Of a DNA stretch of 33,434 bases, positions 9,901-20,699 are shown piece by piece (positions within the stretch are counted from its first letter, which is position 1; the number at the start of each line of letters is the position of its first letter). The stretch spans positions 1 to 33,434 of the forward strand of contig ML986876.1 of the NCBI GenBank assembly GCA_010094045.1, given 5' to 3'. The notes beneath the pieces were generated by a model. It saw only the letters and a list, made by a program, of their open reading frames with translations. It made no database searches and had not been told where the DNA came from. This DNA comes from Lojkania enalia. Its lineage: Eukaryota > Ascomycota > Dothideomycetes > Pleosporales. Both the position numbers and the translations under genes were made by a program.

Positions 9901-12900
9901 AAATTTACTTCTATATTTAATACTAATATAGTTACTATAAGTTTACCTTCTTTAAGCTATTTCTTTAACTACCTAACTCGCTTTATATCTCTAGTATAAT
10001 AGTATCTACTATCTAGTACTTTAGCTATTACTTTATATTACGTTTTACTATAGTAGTATACTACCTCTTTTTCCCTTTATTCCCTAAACTGCTATACCTA
10101 CCGCTAATATATTACTAATACTATCTTCTATACCTATTTCTATTTATACTATAATATTAAATATTATATATTTAGCTATATTATACTCGCTTAGATATAT
10201 ATTATATACTAAACTAATATACTTTCTTCTAGCTTAGCCTCTTATACTAGTAATAGTATTACTATAAGTAGTACTACCGGGTATAGTAGTAGTTGTAAAT
10301 TCTTTAGCTTTACTAGCTTCAGCTACTAGTTACTTAATATAAAGATAAGATAATACTCGTCTACTATAATTCGCCGTAATAGCTTTTTACTATTAAGTAT
10401 CTCTATATAGCTAATAAAATTCCTATTACTTATTATATCGCCCGCTATATCTATACTAATTACTACTACTATTATTAGATTACTCTTACTATATTTCTAC
10501 TTTATATAGTTAATTCTACTCTCTTAAATCTATTTAACTAAGTTTTTAATAAACGTCTAGTATAGTACTATTACTACTATTACCCTATATTAATCTAAGT
10601 AAGCTAGTATAGTAAATAGTAAGCTCTTTTTCCTACTAGTTAAAAGTACTATAATAAGTAGTATCTACCCGCCTAATACTATATATATTATTTACTCTTA
10701 CTTAATTAAGTAGAAACTAACTTCTTCTTACCTAAGTATCTACTATATTATTTTTTAAAGCTCTTTCTCCCTTCTACTTTAAGCCTGTATCTTCTTTTCT
10801 TATATTATAGATTCTTTACTATTATTATTATACTGCTGCCGCTTCCTTACCTTAGTCTAGCTTTAACTACCTATCTACTTTACTTCTAGTATCTCTTTAC
10901 CTCTATTAAGCCCTAAGAAGTAATATTATAATATATTAAGCGGCTGGAACGTTTTAATTAAATATATACTAAGATACTTAATAATATTAATTAGTATATT
11001 ATAGTTCCTAATTCCTATCTATATTATTTATATACTCTATAGCTTTAGTATACTTTTTTTCTTCTTATCTATTTTAGCTTCTTTAACTTCTCCTATCTTA
11101 TTCTAATATCCTTTATTAAATAACTTTCCAACTACTTTTCTACTAATACTAATAGCTGTATATTAGTAGTTTAGTATATATAGCTTAATATCTACCTATT
11201 TACTAGTCTTATACTTAAGTATGTATATTAGTTAGTCTATCTTTTATAGCCTATATTAATCCGCTTATATATAGTTGCTAAAGCTACTACTAAATACTTT
11301 AATATTTAAATATTCTTAAAATAGCTGTATATAAGTTAAATATACTACTATTATCTATTCTAGCTATAGTAGTAGAAAGTATAATACTATCTTTAGCTTA
11401 TCCTACTAGGATTGCGATTTATAATAGTAGACTATTATTATAATCTATCTATCTACTATAAAAATATTATAGTTTTATAGTACTTTATTATAATATTATA
11501 TTATTATAATCTCTAATTCTTACTTAAACTATCCTAAAGTTATATATATACTAACTATTAGTAGTTCTAAGAAGTAATCTATCTACTATAAGTATTATTT
11601 TATCTACTACTTATTTTATAAGCCGTCTTTTAACTAGAACTATTAACTAGTTTCTATCTATTTAACTTAAGTAAATATCTACTTAAGCTTATTATTAAGT
11701 TAATTATTATAATAATAAATAAAAGATATATTCTACTATATAAATATAATATTATTAATAAGCTATTCTAGCTGGATAGTAAACTAGTCTTTAGCTTTAG
11801 CTATCTAATATAGCTCCTATTAGAGTATCTCCTCTACCTTAGCTATTATATTCTACGCTATCTTATAGAACTAGCTAATATAGATTAGCCGGCTATTAAG
11901 ATAGAATATCTTCTTATCTTTTAACTAGTAAGTATTACCTAAATTACTAGTTATTAGTATAATAAATTTTTTATATATTAGTAAGCTAATTATCTTACTT
12001 ATTAAACTAAATAATCTATTAGCTAGAAACTTCTACTATATAAGTAGAAAATACTTCTAATCCTTATCTATCTACTTATTATACTCTACTACTAGAAGCA
12101 GCTTTTCTATACCTAGTATATGTATATAGTATACTATATTAGCTAGTATATATAAGTAGTTCTTTACTATATATAAGCAGTCTATTTTAGTATTAATCCC
12201 TAGTATAGTAAGAAAATAGATAAGCCTACTACTAAATAGCCAATCGCCTATTAATTAAAAAATAAATAATATAAGTATATCTAGTAGTACTCTAAACTAA
12301 GTATTCTTACTATCTCTATTTAATATAATTTATAGTATTATTACTAGTTTCTTCTATTTACTTTATTAATAGAATAGCTCGCGCGCGTCTTCTATCTAAT
12401 CTACTTTTTTCTTCTTATAGTATTTATAATAGAGGCTGTTATTATTATTATTATTACTATTATACTATTATTATTACTATTATCGCTGTTACTACTATAG
12501 TTAAACTATATAACCTAAACTTCTTTATTAGTAATAATAAAGAGAAAGTAGTAGATAAACTTAATAATATAGCTAGTATATACTATTTAAGTTTTAAGGT
12601 TCTATAGTTAAGTAAGTAAACGCCCATCTACCTTATATTATTAAATACTTCTAAACTACTATCTTATCTTTTATATAAGTAATAATAACCCTCTAATATT
12701 CTACTTAACTAATAGCTTAACCAGCTTCGCTACCTACTAAAATTTTACCTTACCTTAGTTAGGTAGCCGGTTCTAATATATAAGATATATTTAATTCCGC
12801 TTTATTAGATACTCTAGCTATTTTATCTACTTAAACTACTTAGTTTTATTAGTTTTTATTACTTCTATATTTATAACCTATATTTTCTTTTCTTCTCTTT

Positions 12901-13755
12901 ACTTTATAAACTTAAACCTAGCTAACTAATTATATATAATATTAGCCTTTATATAGAAAATAGCTAGCTTATAATTATAGCTACTTATATTAATAATAAA
13001 ATATTACTATAACCTGCTAGCCTAAAAGAATATTTATATCTTAATCTTCTAATAAAATCTACTTTTATTACTTATTTATACCTACTTATATTTTTTCTTT
13101 AAATATATATATAGTATATTAATATTAATAGTAATATAGTATCTAAATTACTTATATTAGAACCTATTTAATAGCTTTCTTAATTCTAGTATTAGTTACC
13201 TAAATAATATAGGTAGCTAGACATCTTTTACTAGTCTAATTAGCTACTAATAAGTATACTTAGCAATTACCCTCCTCTATTCTATTATTATACTATAATA
13301 GTACTATAGATATATATTAATATTTAATATAGTAGTTGCGTATTCTATATATATTAGAATATAATACTTAGATAAATAGTAGAGATAGTTTTTAATATCC
13401 TCTAGTAATAGCGCTATTCTACTTACTTATATACGGGTCTTCCTACTATAGATATAATATTATACCCTCGGTTCGAGCGTCTATACGTTCTAGTAGAATT
13501 ATATTCTTCTAATCTTATTATAGCTTTATACTAGTATAGGTATAATAATATAATATTATAAATAGAATAAATAGGCTCTACTAAATAGTTTTTATATATA
13601 AAGTATTACAGTTAGAGTACTAGTTATAAATAAATTAAGGGGGTAATAGTTAGATAAATTACCTCTTTTTAACAACCTATTTTAGGTATAGTACTATAGT
13701 ACTATACCTAATCTATTACGAATCGGGCCTAATTTATTACTTTATATTAGATAGG
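9901..13755 (-). pseudogene. Telomere-linked RecQ-type helicase unit b (longest copy, cut inside helicase motif V)
   Basis: Starting on the minus strand at the leader (13755), this unit reads through the N-terminal region (12600-13755), the central region with AEDWFTIQL remnant (about 11775-11800), the recombinase-like domain (about 10980-11530), and then a RecQ-type helicase core. Helicase motif I reads TSRKKSL (10621-10641, family TGxGKSL), preceded by ILGGQ-like text. Motif Ia is an Ile/Val-rich VIVVIVLY segment. Motif II reads VDEYYL (10347-10364; the DECH box with Cys and His changed to Tyr). Motif III reads VILLLV-EAKLEES (10233-10262; family TATLPP). Motif IV is VVYYYSK (about 10060). 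Motif V, KLIVTILVLNIEV, abuts the truncation at 9901. Such proteins are encoded next to telomeres in many fungi. This copy is dead: it carries many TAA/TAG codons and lacks motif VI. Confidence 0.85.
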
Positions 13756-14050
13756 TCTTTTTACTATAAATATAATATTATATTTTAGTAGAACTATATC
13801 TTTCTAATCTTATTATAGCTCTATACTAGTATAGGTATAATAATATAATATTATAAGTAGAATAAATAGATTCTATTAAATAGTTTTTATATATAAAGTA
13901 TTATAGTTAAAGTACTAGTTATAAATAAATTAGGAGAGTAATAGTTAGATAGATTATCCTCTTTTAATAATCTATTTTAGGTATAGTACTATAGTACTAT
14001 ATCTAATATATTATAAATTAGGCTTAATTTATTATCTTATATTAGTTAGA
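13756..14050 (-). pseudogene. Telomere-linked helicase unit a (leader-proximal stub)
   Basis: This first unit in transcription order is only about 295 bp. It holds the leader, the mutated palindrome (13980-14003) and the first codons of the N-terminal region, then is truncated at 13756 and joined to the leader end of unit b. Compared with the other units it also lacks roughly 27 bases (the CCCTCGGTTCGAG region, present for example at 13464-13490). Its leader end at about 14045-14050 is joined to the right 253-bp repeat. It is the most AT-converted of the five units. Confidence 0.72.
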
Positions 14051-14303
14051 TCTAAATATAATATAAATCTATTTAAAAATATATAAAAATATATAGAAGT
14101 TTAAAAACTTAGAAATTCTATTAATACTTATAAGCTTTATATAAAAGGATATAGAAAAACTACTAAACTACTTATAAAAAAGTATATAACTATATATAGA
14201 TAGAAAAAGAAGTAGAATTAAGAGTAGAATAAAATAAGTAAAAAGTTTTAAAATAAGATTATATATAAAGTTTTTTATAAAACAATTTCTTTATATTATT
14301 ATA
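14051..14303 (+). repeat. 253-bp direct repeat, right copy
   Basis: Same length and orientation as 1981-2233, heavily AT-converted, with the same open plus frame now carrying extra TAA codons. On its left it touches the leader end of helicase unit a. On its right it runs into a fragment of the 365-bp inverted-repeat transposon. Together the two copies bound the helicase array. Confidence 0.7.
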
Positions 14304-14453
14304 AGTTCTATATTTTAATTAGTTCTAGTATAAAAGTATTTATAATACTATTCTCCCTCTCTAAGTTTTTAGTTTAAGAGTTATTCTATTCTTCTTAATT
14401 ATATAGTAGGGCTAATAAGCTACTTATATATTTTTTATATATCTCTTTAATAC
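14304..14453 (+). repeat. Fragment of the pogo-type transposon family (subterminal)
   Basis: This piece matches 19223-19380 of the second transposon copy, from AGTTCTATATTTTAATTAG to the AATAC/AATACC point. It is interrupted by the left end of the 3.5-kb transposon at about 14454. It appears to be the remnant of an older copy into or beside which the next one inserted. I could not find its continuation on the other side, so insertion without loss is not supported. Confidence 0.6.
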
Positions 14454-14455
14454 TA

Positions 14456-14820
14456 TAATAGTTTTTAATTAGCTAGTATAAAATAGGACAATAACTAAAA
14501 ATAATTATATATTATAGGAGATTATACTTATAAACTTATAATAGAAGTATATATATAGAATATATAAAGAGTATTTAAATTAACTATAAAAAGCTATAAA
14601 AGTTAAAGTTATAAAATTATTAAATATAATTTAGTTTTTCTACTATTTTTCTTATTTAATTATTTAATTAACTAAATAACTAAATATATTTAGTTATTTT
14701 ATTAATTAAACTATTAAATATATTATATATTTTATATTAGCTTTATTTTTCTAGTTATAGAAAGTTCTAGATTTTAATTAGGTCTAGTATAAAGATTTTT
14801 ATAAAAGTATCTATAATACT
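14456..14820 (+). repeat. Left ~365-bp terminal inverted repeat
   Basis: The reverse complement of 17563-17937, with C/T and G/A differences and a few small indels. It contains nested short inverted segments near 14650-14710 (runs of TTAATTA and TAGTTATTTA) that can fold back on themselves. Confidence 0.8.
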
Positions 14821-15689
14821 ATTTTCCCCCTTTAAGCTTTTAGTTTAAGAGTTTTCCTATCTTAATCTAGTATATAGTAGAGTTAATATACTATCCTTAC
14901 TATTACTATATATATTTCTAATACCTCTTCTTTATTATTTAACGCTAGGTAGATACTATTATACTAATTATATAAACTACTTAAGCGAGATTATTATATC
15001 TTATTTCTAATATTTCTATAAAAAGTTAACTTATAAAGTAAATAAAAAGAAGATATTGAAAAAGTTATATTATTTAAAATACCTCTATACTAATATATAT
15101 TTATTATATAATATAAATTATAATACTTATATTATATATATATTATAGTCTTATATTACTAATATATTTCTAACTCTTTTTAATAGTAAAGTAGAATATT
15201 AGAGTTATAAAATTAGAGGAAGAGATTTATCTAGCCTAAGAAAAGTTAAAATAACTTTTTAATAAGGTAGTAGTAGCTTATATAAAAATTTAACATCTTT
15301 ATAAAATTTATAAATAAATAAAATATAGGTAAATAGAGGGTTCTAAATATATATAGGAATTGTTTAAAAAAGAAAAAGAGGTAGATTATAAGATAGATTT
15401 TCTTTTTAAAGTAGAGTTGCCTTCTATAATATAACTAATATTATTTAATTCTACTATTCTATTTCTAAATTTTCTTTATAAATTTAGATTTTATAATATA
15501 TTTATAATACTATAAAGTTAAGGTTTTCTTCTAGTTTTTAGGTATTATTTAATAGTTTTCTATATTTATCTATTTTTAATTATTTAATTAAATAGTAATA
15601 TATTTTATAAGTAAGTTATCTACCTAAATAAATTACCTACTTTTATTAAGAAGTTATATTCTACCTACTTATAATATAATATAGTAACT

Positions 15690-17000
15690 ACCTTAACTTT
15701 AATTAATCTATTAAAAAGGTTATATATTACTAGCTATTTTAGCTATTAATTAAGAATAAATTTAGAGCATATAAAGTAATATAGCTATCTATAATATCCT
15801 CTAAATAATACTTAAAGATTAATATACTAGTAAATCTTTATAATATAATTATAAACTTAATTTAAAGAAACTTATAAAACTAGAAGAATTAACTATAATA
15901 TAGTATATACTAAATCTATTATCTTATAAACATCCTCCTATAATTAATAGTATATAAGATATAGCTAACTATTTACTTAAAACTTACTTTATAGACTAAA
16001 GTAGTAAAAACTAGTTAATAAACTTTATTAATTATATTTTTAAGCTTAAAATATATATCTATTAAAAATATAACTCTTAAAAAGCTTTTTATAAAGATTC
16101 TAAAGTTATTAGTAATTAGTTTAACTTTTAGTATATAAGGTTATATATAGTAGGTACTTATTATCTACTAGTTATTAATAGCTATAAGAGCTATATATCT
16201 ACTAAATTTTAGCTACTCTATAAAAAGAAGGATATTATTCTATTATATATACTAACTAGTATATTTATTATATCTACTATAGCTTTTAAAAATAGGCTAC
16301 TTTTTACTATTAAAGAAAGTATATAGACGTAAGATTAATAAGCTTATATAAGCTAGTATCTACTATATTATAACGCTTAACTTTCTACCAACCTTTTATA
16401 TAGTATATTAGTACTTTATTACTAAAGCTAATATATATATAAGCTTTTTAGGTACTAGTTTAAAACTATATAATCCTAATATAGTACTATTAAAGCTTAA
16501 TATTAAGTTTTATACTCTATTATTACTATTAATAGCTAGTTACTTCTAGGAGTTAAAAATACTAACTAATACTATTAAACTAGAGTCTTAAATAATACTA
16601 ATTTAAGACTATATTACTAAATATTAGAATAGCTTATCTACTATAATTAATAATTCTTTTAATTTATTTACTAAAGGTACTATATAAATAGCTTATTTAT
16701 ATATACTATTTTAGTATTAGGTTAATTAGCTTTAAGAAGTAAATAAGACTTTCTAACAGTATAAAAAGCGATTAAGAAAGATTCTATAAAAGTAAGATAG
16801 TCTTACTAAGGCTAAAGCTACTAAGATAACTATTTAAAAGGAGGTAGATAAGTAGTTAAAAAATAAAGTATATATAAGTAGAAAGTATAGAAGAGTAGAT
16901 ATACTATACTAGAAGTACTATAGCTGCTATAGTAAGCCTAAATATAATACTAGAACTTATATAGTAGTAGATAAATAATATATCTATCCTCTATTAAATT
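15690..17000 (+). pseudogene. Fot1/pogo-type transposase remnant, internally deleted in the DDE core
   Basis: The plus-strand frames contain the N-terminal helix-turn-helix part (KLNLKKLIKLEELTIIQYIL, about 15853-15912) and KAFYKDSKVISN (about 16090), which correspond to the DNA-binding region of Fot1-type transposases. The text then jumps to LLVINSYKSYISTKF (about 16165-16210), which matches the second catalytic motif LxxDGHxSH. The segment that should hold the first catalytic Asp (YNFDETGF region, about 110 residues) is missing. The C-terminus keeps a knuckle-like YYSCYSKPKYNTRTY (about 16915-16962), matching CxxCGxxGHNxRTC with Cys and His changed to Tyr. Frameshifts occur near 16300-16700. 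It is dead as a transposase. Confidence 0.75.
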
Positions 17001-17562
17001 ATTATAGTAATACTTATAAATATTATTATAATATACGCCTCTAAATATAGAAATAGTTAATAAGGTATATAACTTATTTAAATAAGTAACTTATTTATAA
17101 AATATATTATTATTTACTATTTTATATTCTATATCTTATTATTCTTTTAACTTTCTATTTCTAATCTTCTCTATATATATATACGTTATATACTACTAGT
17201 TTAATATTCTAGAGTACCTTTTTTATAAATATAATATAGAAGGTTAGGTAGATTTTTATAGTTATAAGTAATTTAAATTAATAGTTTATAGATAATATTT
17301 ATTCCTTAATTTTATATAGTTTAATTTTAATATAATCTAGTTTACTACTTAGTTATTTACTTTAAATATTTTATCTTAGTAGCTAAACTTTTTCTCTCTT
17401 TTTAAAGTAAGATAGTTATTTATCTTTCTTATTATAATATTTCTTTATAATATATTATAAGAACTAGAAGTTTTTCTTTAATAAGTTTTACGTTTATTAA
17501 ATAATCTTAACTTATTTCTATACCTAAAGTATCTATAATACTATTTTAATTAAGATATTATA

Positions 17563-17937
17563 ATATTATAGATATCTTTATAGAAATCTCTATACTAGAT
17601 TTAATTAAAATCTAGAACTTTATATAATTAGAAAAATAAAACTAATATATAATAGATAATATATTTAATAGTTTAGTTAATTAAATAACTAAGTATATTT
17701 AATTACTTAGTTAATTAAATAATTAAATAAGAGAAATAGTAGGAAAATTAAATTATATTTAATAATCTTATAACTCTAACTTTTATAACTTTTTATAGTT
17801 AACTTAAAGATTCTTTATATAATCGACTTATATACTTTTATTATAAGTTTATAAGAATAATCTCTTATAGTATATAATTACTTTTAGTTATTACTCTATC
17901 TTATATCTAGCTAATTAGAAGCTATTATACTTTAACT
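17563..17937 (-). repeat. Right ~365-bp terminal inverted repeat
   Basis: Inverted copy of 14456-14820, ending ...CTATTA followed by TA. The corresponding left TIR of the second transposon copy (from 18924) is closely related. Confidence 0.8.
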
Positions 17938-17939
17938 AC

Positions 17940-18920
17940 CCTTATAAAGTTAGAAGAAGTAAGACTAGTTAAACTACCCTAAATATAAGAAAAGAGATAT
18001 CTTTAGTAAATAATATGGGAAACTTATATAAGTAGAATATTAGGATTAGCTAGTAAGGCTACCTCTTTAGAGGTAGATATAATAACTATATTTATAAAAA
18101 TATAAAATAAGTTAATATAATAATAGAAATACCTAGTTCTAGTAGATAAATAGATAAGAAGCTTAAAGGAGACTTAAAATATTCTTCTTAAAAGTTTTAA
18201 AGAAATATAAGAAATAGTTAATAATAAGTAAAAAATAGAACTTATAAAAATTATCTAGTAACTTAAGCAAGTTAAAAGAGTTCTACTAATAATATATTAT
18301 TAGCAATAAATTAAATTAGTACTATTTAATAAGTTTAATAGAATTAGGTCTAAATTTAAAAGATTCTTAGTAGTAGTAAAAATTTATATTAATACTAACC
18401 TAGATATTATCTAGTATAAGAATAAGAAAGTACTATTTATAGGAGCTTACTTAATAGGTAAACTATTTAACTAGTTCTAGTCCTTTCTAATAGATTTTAA
18501 GAACTATATAGAAGAATACTAGAAAAATAAAACTAAAGTAATATTTATAAGTCTAATATACTTCTAATAGAAATTTAAACTAGTATTTAGAGATATCGAC
18601 GAAGTATAAGTAGTAGAAAATAGACTTTATAACCTAGTTTAACTAGAATCTATTACTTTATATATATTAAGCTTTTAATAACTCTTAAATAAAGTTATAT
18701 AGAATAACTATAATATAATAGTAAAGTTCTATAGAAGATTAAAAATAGAAATAAGAAAAGTAATAATATATATAGAATAATCTTAGGATCTAGTATATTA
18801 TACTTTTAACTAGTAAAAAGAATTAATAATAAACTATACTAGTTTAAAAATAAAAAAAGATAAATATACTACTAAAGAATATACTTTTTAGTAAAAGTTA
18901 TTAATATAGGCGGACTTATA
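17940..18920 (+). pseudogene. Ty3/Gypsy gag fragment
   Basis: A plus-strand frame with TAA/TAG stops shows the Ty3-type Gag core: KFNRIRSKFKRFLVVVKIY (about 18337-18393), KKVLFIGAYLIGK (about 18425-18465), FRDIDEV-VVENRLYNL (about 18590-18640), and KFYRRLKIEIRK (about 18724-18760). The order and spacing match the retrotransposon Gag domain, including the conserved FG/RDxDE...AExxLxxL segment. It is wedged between the right end of one pogo-type transposon and the left end of the next. Neither its LTR nor its pol is visible here. The opposite orientation makes it unlikely to belong to the pol fragment at 20521-24775. Confidence 0.75.
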
Positions 18921-18923
18921 ATA

Positions 18924-20520
18924 TAATAGCCTCTAATTAGCTAGGTATAGGATAGAGTAATAATTAAAAGTAATTATATACTATAAAAGATTATTCTTAT
19001 AGGTTTATAATAGAAGTATATAAGTAGAGTATACGAAAAATATTTAAGTTAACTATAAGGAGTTATAAAAGTTAGAGTTATAAGATTATTAAATATAATT
19101 TAGTTCTCTTACTATTTCTTCTTAATTAGTTATCTATCTATAACTAAGTAGGTTTAATAGCTTAATTCTAATTAAGCTATTAAATTATTTATATAATTTA
19201 TTCTATTTACTTACCTATATAGAGTTCTATATTTTAATTAGCTCTAATATAAGAGTATTTATAATACTATCTCTCCTCTCTAAATTTTTAGTCTAAGAAT
19301 TATTCTATTCCTCTTAATTATATAGTAGAGCTAGTAAGCTACTTATATATTTTTTATATACCTCTCTAATACCTCTTTTTTACTATTCTATATTAAGTTA
19401 CTATTACTATACTAATCGTATTAATTCTACTAGTTTAATTATAATATCCTATTCTTATTATTCTTATAAAGGGCTAATATATAAAATTAATAAAAAGAAG
19501 ACTCTTAAATAATTATATTATTCTAAATACTTCTAGTCTAATATATAGTTATCTTATAATATTTTCTATAATATTTAAAATATTTATATACTTTAGCTTC
19601 TTTACTAATTTATAATATTTATATATAGTAGTAGAATATTAGAATAAGAAGGTTAAGAAATTAAATTACTAGTTTTAGCTAGCTGAAAAGAAGTATTAAA
19701 AAATTCTAGATTAGTTAGAGAATATAAATAGTAAAGTAGTAATAGTTTAAGTAAAAGTTTAGTATCTTTAAAAGATTTATAAATAAGTAAAGTATAGATA
19801 AATAGAGGGTTATAAATATATATAAGAGTAGCTTAAGAAAGAAAAAGAGGCGGATTATAAAGTAGGTTTTCTTCCTAAGGTAGAGTTACCTTCTATAATA
19901 ATAGCTAATATTATTTAATTCTACTACTCTATCTCTAAATTTTCTTTATAAATTTAGATTTTATAATATATTTATAATACTATAAGGCTAAAGTTTTCTT
20001 CTAGTTTTTAAATATTATTTTATAAGTTCTTATATTTATCTATTTCTAACTATTTAATTAAATAGTATTATTTACTATTTTATATTCTATATTTTATTAT
20101 TCTCTTAACTTCTTATTTCTAGTCTTTTCCGTATACGTCTAAATTATATACTACTAGTTTAGTATCTTTAGATATCTTTTCTATAAGTATAATATAGAAG
20201 GTTAGGTAGATTTTTATAATTATAAGTAACTTAAGTTAATAGTTTACGGGTAATATTTATTTCTTAATCTTATATAGTTTAATTTTAATATAATCTAGTT
20301 TACTACTTAGTTATTTATTTTAAATATTTTATTATAGTAGTTAAACTTTTTCTCTCTTTTTAAAATAAGATAATTATTTATATTTCTTATTATAGTATTT
20401 CTTTATAGTATATTATAGAAACTAAAAGTCTTTCTTTAGTAATTCTTATATTTATTAAATAATTTCAACTTATTTCTATATCTAAAGTATCTATAATACT
20501 ATTTTAATTAGAGTATTATA
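18924..20520 (+). mobile_element. Deletion derivative of the pogo-type transposon (transposase removed)
   Basis: The left TIR (about 18924-19280) and the following sequence match the first copy through its position 15602 (ending AATTAAATAGTA, here about 20076). They then continue directly with the sequence equivalent to 17108-17560 (TTATTTACTATTTTATATTC onward). The 1.5-kb transposase region is therefore missing and the copy is non-autonomous. The right TIR is absent: homology ends at about 20520, where retrotransposon pol sequence starts. It has no coding capacity that I can recognise. Confidence 0.72.
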
Positions 20521-20577
20521 AATTTTTTATTTATACTTATAGTTTACTATAAATAGTAATACTCTAGTTATACTATA
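20521..20577 (-). pseudogene. Integrase tail of the split Gypsy pol (left of the Fot insertion)
   Basis: The minus strand reads TRVLLFIVNYKYK, the conserved PFxxNYGYxP segment that follows the catalytic core of Ty3-type integrases. It continues exactly the frame that stops at 22431 (LIYNSTI) on the other side of the 1849-bp transposon. The piece ends at about 20521 against the deleted pogo-type transposon, so the rest of the integrase and the 3' LTR are lost. Confidence 0.75.
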
Positions 20578-20579
20578 TA

Positions 20580-20631
20580 ACGTATTCTACTATCGAAGCG
20601 GCTAAACTATCAAAGCGGCCACTTTTTCTTA
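20580..20631 (+). repeat. Left TIR of Fot-type copy 1
   Basis: About 52 bp, inverted at about 22377-22428. It contains two GAAGCGGC/AAAGCGGC boxes in direct order. The CG in ACGTATTC is TA in the right TIR, consistent with RIP. Confidence 0.85.
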
Positions 20632-20699
20632 GTATTATAAATACTACGTATAAACTATAATAAATCTATAATATAACCTTCTATTAATTTAATAAGAAG

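Larger units (their letters stand above)
14456..17937 (+). mobile_element. pogo/Fot-type DNA transposon with ~365-bp terminal inverted repeats
   Basis: The two ends are long inverted copies of each other: 14456-14820 and 17563-17937. Both start TAATAGYYTYTAATTAGCTAG, and TA lies directly outside each end, consistent with the TA target of the Tc1/mariner/pogo superfamily. Between them lies a degraded transposase (about 15690-17000), flanked by roughly 870 bp on the left and 560 bp on the right without a frame I can assign. Fungal Fot1/Pot2 elements have TIRs of some tens of bases, so TIRs this long are unusual for the family. A second, deleted copy lies at 18924-20520. Confidence 0.78.

Noticed and set aside
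9901..11530. Plus-strand Pro/Thr-rich frame through the helicase region resembling a gag N-terminus
   Set aside because: It is a shadow. Any C-rich antisense of an AT-converted gene looks Pro/Thr/Gln-rich when C-to-T changes are imagined undone. The minus strand shows specific helicase motifs in the right order.
2234..14050. CRISPR array or satellite DNA
   Set aside because: The repeated units are 0.3-4 kb, coding-derived and of unequal length. No short regularly spaced repeats with unique spacers occur.
14456..17937. The ~365-bp terminal repeats as LTRs of a retrotransposon
   Set aside because: They are inverted relative to each other, lie next to TA dinucleotides, and enclose a pogo-type transposase rather than gag/pol.
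17940..20577. The Ty3-type gag at 17940-18920 and the pol at 20521-24775 as one element
   Set aside because: They are on opposite strands and separated by a deleted DNA transposon, and no LTR links them.
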